10,150 nt of DNA, taken from NCBI GenBank assembly GCA_002422795.1, contig DITJ01000063.1, positions 1 through 10,150 of the forward strand. The letters are read 5' to 3'. The position numbers and the translations under genes are program-made. The notes beneath the pieces were generated by a model. It was given only the letters and a program-made list of their open reading frames with translations, was not told where the DNA came from and searched no databases. This document shows positions 7,005 to 10,150 of the stretch, in pieces. Position 1 is the first letter of the stretch. Each line of letters starts with the position of its first letter. Source of the DNA: Alphaproteobacteria bacterium UBA6187 (GTDB taxonomy: Bacteria > Pseudomonadota > Alphaproteobacteria > Rickettsiales > UBA6187).

Positions 7005-7395
7005 AATTTACGTTAGTAGAATTAAAAAGCAAAAATGCTAGGTAATATCTACTTTTGTAATTAGTTACTTAAGCTACAACGTCATCGCTATGATCCGCAC
7101 CCTCAGTGAACGCGATGGGTCGATCCATATTAACACGCAGATTATAGTGTTTTCGCTTTTCAATAATGATAGGAAATCGAGTCGATGTGTAGGTGAGCTA
7201 CATGAGACGATGATCGACGCATCATTATTGAAAATGGGAAATACTATGCTTCCTTTTATTCACTAAGTGTTAGCCTTATCGCAATGACAAGACAACCACT
7301 CAAAAAGTTCGAATGCTACAAACAGCATATAATGCTACTGCTAATAATCAAGAAATTCATTGGAAGGTAAGTTCACCCAAAATAGAAAGGGTGAC
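7005..7395. other. 391-base gene-free region between the CNNM gene and lnt
   Basis: No credible gene is present. The middle (7081-7288) is occupied by nested inverted repeats listed separately. A 6-base hairpin TCACCC/GGGTGA (7373-7378, 7389-7394) lies directly after the stop codon of the CNNM gene but has no T-run. The heptamer ATGCTAC occurs twice (7313-7319 and 7332-7338). The lnt promoter should be within about 80 bases of 7004, but no clear -35/-10 pair was found. Confidence 0.6.
7081..7288. repeat. composite palindromic intergenic element
   Basis: There are three nested levels of inverted repeat. The outermost is GTCATCGCTAT (7081-7091) against the reverse complement of 7278-7288 (9 of 11). 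The main arms are 27 bases, 7144-7170 and 7221-7247 (23 of 27, with the inner 14 bases identical). Between them are GTCGAT/ATCGAC (7181-7186, 7213-7218) and TGTAG/CTACA (7188-7192, 7198-7202) around GTGAG. The GTCATTGCGA-like ends resemble palindromic repeats of Rickettsiales and other bacteria. That similarity is recalled, not searched. Confidence 0.75.
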
Positions 7396-8679
7396 CTACC
7401 CATTCGCCTTTTCTTTCTTTCGTGGCAGAATTGCTACCCTGGTAATCTGGTTATCTTTACGCTTAACTACCTTAAAGGTAAAATTATGGAATGAGAATTT
7501 TTGTCCAACCACGGGAATGGTTTCCGATTCATGTATAACAAGGCCTGCAACTGTTGTAGCATCATCATCAGGCAGGTTCCAGTCCATTTGCCTGTTAAGG
7601 TCGCGTATGGTCATTTCCCCATCAACTTCTATCTGCCCGCTTTTATATTTTTTAACCTGGGAAGTGGGGGCTTGGTCATGTTCATCATTTATCTGCCCCA
7701 CAATTTCTTCTAAAATATCTTCCAGTGTTACAAGCCCTACAAGGTCACCATATTCATCAACTACAATTGCCATGTGGGTACGTTTCTTGCGGAATTGTAA
7801 AAGCTGGTTACTTAGGGTATTGGTTTCAGGTACAAACCATGGCGGTGTTACTAGTTTTACTATATCCCCGGTTTTTATTTTGCCGCTTTTTTTCTGCATC
7901 AACTTAAGCAGGGATTTTGTATGCAATATGCCTGTAATATTATCAGGACTATCCTTCCACACTGGTATCCTGCTATGGTTTTTGGAAAGTAGTTGTGCAA
8001 TTAATTTAGAAGGTGGCTGGTCTATATTAACAGTAAGCATTTTTTTACGGTGCACCATTATTTCACCAACTTCTGTTTTAGCAAGGTCAAGAACGCTACC
8101 CAGCATGTCACGCTCGCGTTTTACCACCCCGCCTTCACGGTGATGCATTTCAATAGCACCGCGCAATTCCTCCGTTGCAGTTAAGGTATCGGCATTTTTT
8201 TTGCTCATGCCAAGCAGCCCCATAAAGGCATCAACCATTATCTGCACTAATTTTGTTATGGGGGATAATATCTTTACAAAAAACAACATTGGCATTGCAA
8301 CATACAAAGATGTTTTTTCTGCATTATAAAAAGCATAAGTCTTTGGCAGAACTTCACCAAAAACAAGCACAAGTACGGTCATCATAATTGTAGAATAAAC
8401 AACGCCAGGATCGCCATAAAGACGTATTGCAAGACTTGTTGCCAAGGCGGAAGCCAGTATGTTTACCGCATTATTACCAAGCAGGAGTGTGCCTATAAGT
8501 GCATCTTTATCCATTCTCAGGCGTGTTACAAGGTCTGCGCGCTTATCGCCGCCCATTTTAAGTTTATAAATTTTAGCTTTTGAAACGGCAGTAAGCCCAG
8601 TTTCTGAACCGGAAAAGAAAGCTGAGATTAGAATAAGGGTTATAATGCCGAGAATTTGTAATAGTGTGGATTCGTCCAT
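7396..8679 (-). CDS. CNNM/CBS/CorC_HlyC-domain membrane protein (HlyC/CorC family)
   Basis: This 427-residue inner-membrane protein has the full family architecture. Residues 1-190 are a CNNM transmembrane domain with SGSETGLTAVSK at 23-34, LLLGNNAVNILAS at 65-77 and FGEVLPKTYA at 107-116. Two CBS domains follow (about 205-265 and 272-330, the second with VVDEYGDLVGLVTLEDILEE at 306-325), then a CorC_HlyC domain (about 345-422, IEVDGEMTIRDLN). Bacterial relatives include CorB/YfjD and MpfA types, associated with Mg2+ or Co2+ resistance and export. The exact substrate cannot be read from sequence, and the haemolysin name is historical. The start at 8679 lacks a recognisable ribosome-binding site, but the N-terminus MDESTLLQILGIITLIL looks complete. 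It is flanked on both sides by repeat-bearing intergenic DNA, so it is probably transcribed on its own. Confidence 0.93.
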   Translation of the reverse strand: MDESTLLQILGIITLILISAFFSGSETGLTAVSKAKIYKLKMGGDKRADLVTRLRMDKDALIGTLLLGNNAVNILASALATSLAIRLYGDPGVVYSTIMMTVLVLVFGEVLPKTYAFYNAEKTSLYVAMPMLFFVKILSPITKLVQIMVDAFMGLLGMSKKNADTLTATEELRGAIEMHHREGGVVKRERDMLGSVLDLAKTEVGEIMVHRKKMLTVNIDQPPSKLIAQLLSKNHSRIPVWKDSPDNITGILHTKSLLKLMQKKSGKIKTGDIVKLVTPPWFVPETNTLSNQLLQFRKKRTHMAIVVDEYGDLVGLVTLEDILEEIVGQINDEHDQAPTSQVKKYKSGQIEVDGEMTIRDLNRQMDWNLPDDDATTVAGLVIHESETIPVVGQKFSFHNFTFKVVKRKDNQITRVAILPRKKEKANG

Positions 8680-8690
8680 TTTTTATAATG

Positions 8691-8802
8691 TCAGGTGTTA
8701 GGTGATTGGTGACAGGTGATGGGTATTAGGTAACAGGATATTTTTGTGAGTAAAGCAAATTAGAAATTCCCTATCACCTAAAACCCATCGCCTATTACCC
8801 AG
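8691..8802. repeat. degenerate GGTGAT-type repeat with inverted arms
   Basis: The left side (8691-8738) is made of variants of AGGTGAT/GGTGATGGGT/TTAGGTAA. The right side (8769-8802) is the same motif inverted. Arms 8713-8738 and 8769-8794 pair at about 20 of 26 positions across a 30-base AT-rich centre. It fills the gap between the GGDEF protein gene, whose stop is at 8804, and the CNNM gene. No T-run follows, so it is not called a terminator. Confidence 0.65.
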
Positions 8803-8803
8803 A

Positions 8804-9889
8804 CTAATGCATCTGCACAATTTCGTCCATAGAAACCTGGTTGCGTCCTGTATGTTTCGCAATATAAAGCCTTGTGTCTGCCTGCTTATATATATCTGCG
8901 ATTTCAGGGATGTTTCCTCCCTTGGTTGATGCAACCCCTATAGATACCGTTGAGTGCACTGGTGTAACTGAATTTTCTACAAAGAAGCGGTGTTTGGAAA
9001 CGGCCTTGCAAATCCTATCGGCAACCCAGTAAGCGCCATCTTCAGTAGTATCCGGCAGAAAAATGCCGAATTCTTTTCCATCAAGGCGGGAAAGAAGGTC
9101 GGTTTCACGGATACATGACATCATTACCCGGCTTGCCTCCACAAGTACTTTATCACCGGCATCATATCCCAGTTCGTCATTAATTTTCTTTAAATTATCA
9201 ATATCAATCAGCAGGATAGAAAAATGCCTCTGTGAGCGGCGGAAGCGCTTTAGTTCGCTATCCAGCGAAGAAAAGAATGCCAGGCGGTTGGAAACGCCAG
9301 TAAGGACATCCATATTAGCTATTTTTACTATTTCATCCTGCACTTTTGCTTCGGCATTTACCCTGTCTGTTATATCCCTTAAAGAACCGATAGAGCCTAT
9401 AACAGTACCTTTCTCATCAAACCATGGTGATGAAATATCGGTTACCCAGATTTTCCGCCCGTCTTTTGTCCTGATAAGATAGTCGGCCTGCCATTTATTA
9501 TCATTACCGGCTTTTCTTGATTTCTCTAAATCTTCAAATGAAGATATGGTCTTCATGCCGTTATTGACCATCCTGGCTTCAATTATAAGGGAGCGGAAAT
9601 TTATTTTTTTTAGCTCATCCGCAGAAAAGCCAAGAAGTTTTACTATAGCGGGGCTTACATATTCGTATGTCATGCTATTGTATCGCAGGCGATACACCGT
9701 ATCAGAAGAATAAGAGGTAAGCATATCGATTTCATCGCGCATGTTATTTATTTTTGCGCATATGGGTAATACTTTTTTTAAATTTGCTGCCGCAAATAGA
9801 ATCTTTCCAACGGATTTAGGAAAAAGTGAAGCCGAAGGGTAAAGGCGGTTTCCTCTGGAAGGGCTTGTATCTGAAATTGGGTAGGACAT
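8804..9889 (-). CDS. PAS-GGDEF protein with degenerate catalytic motif
   Basis: This 361-residue, apparently soluble protein has an N-terminal region of about 55 residues, then a PAS domain with PAC tail (about 58-176: YEYVSPAIVKLLGFSADEL, later GSIGSLRDITDR). A GGDEF domain follows (about 186-356) with DVLTGVSNR, the metal-site DIDNLKKINDELGYDAGD (229-246) and VSIGVAS. GGDEF domains make cyclic di-GMP from two GTP. Here the signature is DGKEF (270-274), with Lys at the metal-binding acidic position, which predicts little or no activity. The inhibitory I-site RETD (261-264) is intact with the usual five-residue spacing, so it may bind cyclic di-GMP as a receptor. The start ATG at 9889 has a GGAG nine bases upstream. 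A TTG at 9946 would add 19 unconserved residues and was not chosen. The PAS ligand is unknown. Confidence 0.9.
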   Translation of the reverse strand: MSYPISDTSPSRGNRLYPSASLFPKSVGKILFAAANLKKVLPICAKINNMRDEIDMLTSYSSDTVYRLRYNSMTYEYVSPAIVKLLGFSADELKKINFRSLIIEARMVNNGMKTISSFEDLEKSRKAGNDNKWQADYLIRTKDGRKIWVTDISSPWFDEKGTVIGSIGSLRDITDRVNAEAKVQDEIVKIANMDVLTGVSNRLAFFSSLDSELKRFRRSQRHFSILLIDIDNLKKINDELGYDAGDKVLVEASRVMMSCIRETDLLSRLDGKEFGIFLPDTTEDGAYWVADRICKAVSKHRFFVENSVTPVHSTVSIGVASTKGGNIPEIADIYKQADTRLYIAKHTGRNQVSMDEIVQMH

Positions 9890-10150
9890 CAATATTATCT
9901 CCAAACAAATTTCTGCCTCCCCACCATATAACGTGGATTTCTTCAATGCAAGTACAATATATAGTGGAATATGATTTTATTTCCATTAAGCATCAGATAA
10001 TTCTTAATAAATTAGCATTTGACCTTTCTGTAATTGGAAATTCGGAAGGAATTGTAGCATATTTAGGCATATACTCATTCTGTTTCAAGCTGCCGATTAG
10101 AATGCCTCGTCTTTTTTTGTTATATAAAAAATTAAATCTTTGAAATAGAG
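9890..10150. other. upstream region of the PAS-GGDEF gene
   Basis: This AT-rich stretch to the right window edge has no convincing gene. It should contain the PAS-GGDEF promoter. A TATATT-like -10 lies near 9957-9963 on the minus strand, without a clear -35. It contains the second copy of the palindromic repeat (10069-10104), followed by a run of seven T on the plus strand. Confidence 0.4.
10069..10104. repeat. palindromic element, copy 2 (right arm degenerate)
   Basis: Positions 10069-10098 match 5384-5413 at 28 of 30 positions, including ATATACTCATTCTG and CTGCCGATT. The right arm is shortened, but CATTCT (10076-10081) still pairs with AGAATG (10099-10104). On the plus strand a T-run (seven T) follows within about 10 bases. 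The copy stands about 180 bases upstream of the PAS-GGDEF start. Confidence 0.75.

Noticed and set aside
7005..7395. Possible tRNA or riboswitch in the largest intergenic gap
   Set aside because: No cloverleaf, CCA end, T-loop motif or known riboswitch core could be found. The structure is symmetric inverted repeats instead.
7313..8143. A long open frame of 276 codons on the plus strand
   Set aside because: It lies almost wholly antisense to the well-supported CNNM/CBS gene, has no family resemblance and is Ser/Thr/Arg-rich, as expected of a reverse-frame shadow.
8698..8934. Minus-strand frame encoding a peptide with GNRRWVLGD and NTHHLSPIT
   Set aside because: This is the translation of the GGTGAT-type repeat plus an out-of-frame part of the GGDEF gene. 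Such peptides are common spurious products of this repeat type.
9890..9946. N-terminal extension of the PAS-GGDEF protein from a TTG start
   Set aside because: The downstream ATG at 9889 has a well-placed GGAG nine bases away, and the 19 extra residues show no domain.
9826..10143. Plus-strand frame of 105 codons at the right end
   Set aside because: Its first part is antisense to the PAS-GGDEF gene and its last part runs through the palindromic repeat. No recognisable protein features or ribosome-binding site.

Overview
All confidently called genes in this window lie on the minus strand. The gene set suggests a low-GC (roughly 40% by eye) alphaproteobacterium. The evidence is a 154-residue PAS_5/DUF1457-type protein (a family concentrated in Alphaproteobacteria), ribosomal proteins S16 and L21 with long charged C-terminal tails, and the rplU-rpmA-obgE order. 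Low GC, intergenic palindromic elements and a leucine-rich-repeat protein would fit an uncultured, possibly host-associated lineage. That placement is inference, and no species is assigned.

Layout, right to left in the direction of transcription. At the right end is a PAS-GGDEF signalling protein (8804-9889) whose catalytic motif is degenerate while its inhibitory-site motif is intact. A degenerate inverted repeat (8691-8802) separates it from a CNNM/CBS/CorC_HlyC membrane protein (7396-8679). A 391-base gene-free stretch (7005-7395) follows and holds nested inverted repeats. Next come apolipoprotein N-acyltransferase lnt (5451-7004), with an in-frame 7-base tandem repeat, a 49-base palindromic element (5384-5432), and the PAS_5-type protein (4836-5300). 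The conserved block rplU-rpmA (4240-4683, 3886-4146) starts from a near-consensus sigma70 promoter and ends at a strong intrinsic terminator. obgE (2779-3786) lies just beyond it. After about 300 gene-free bases comes a 614-residue protein (634-2478) joining five 28-residue leucine-rich repeats to a PcfJ-like domain. rpsP (22-417) closes the window, with its own sigma70 promoter.

The core genes serve translation and ribosome assembly (S16, L21, L27, ObgE) and the envelope (Lnt, the CNNM protein). Two PAS proteins suggest sensing and c-di-GMP-related signalling.

The most notable points are the LRR-PcfJ fusion, the probable switch of the GGDEF protein from enzyme to receptor, and a repeat shared by the regions upstream of both PAS genes. 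Several small palindromic or heptameric repeat families sit between genes and, in lnt, inside one. No rRNA, tRNA, CRISPR array, transposase or prophage gene was found.
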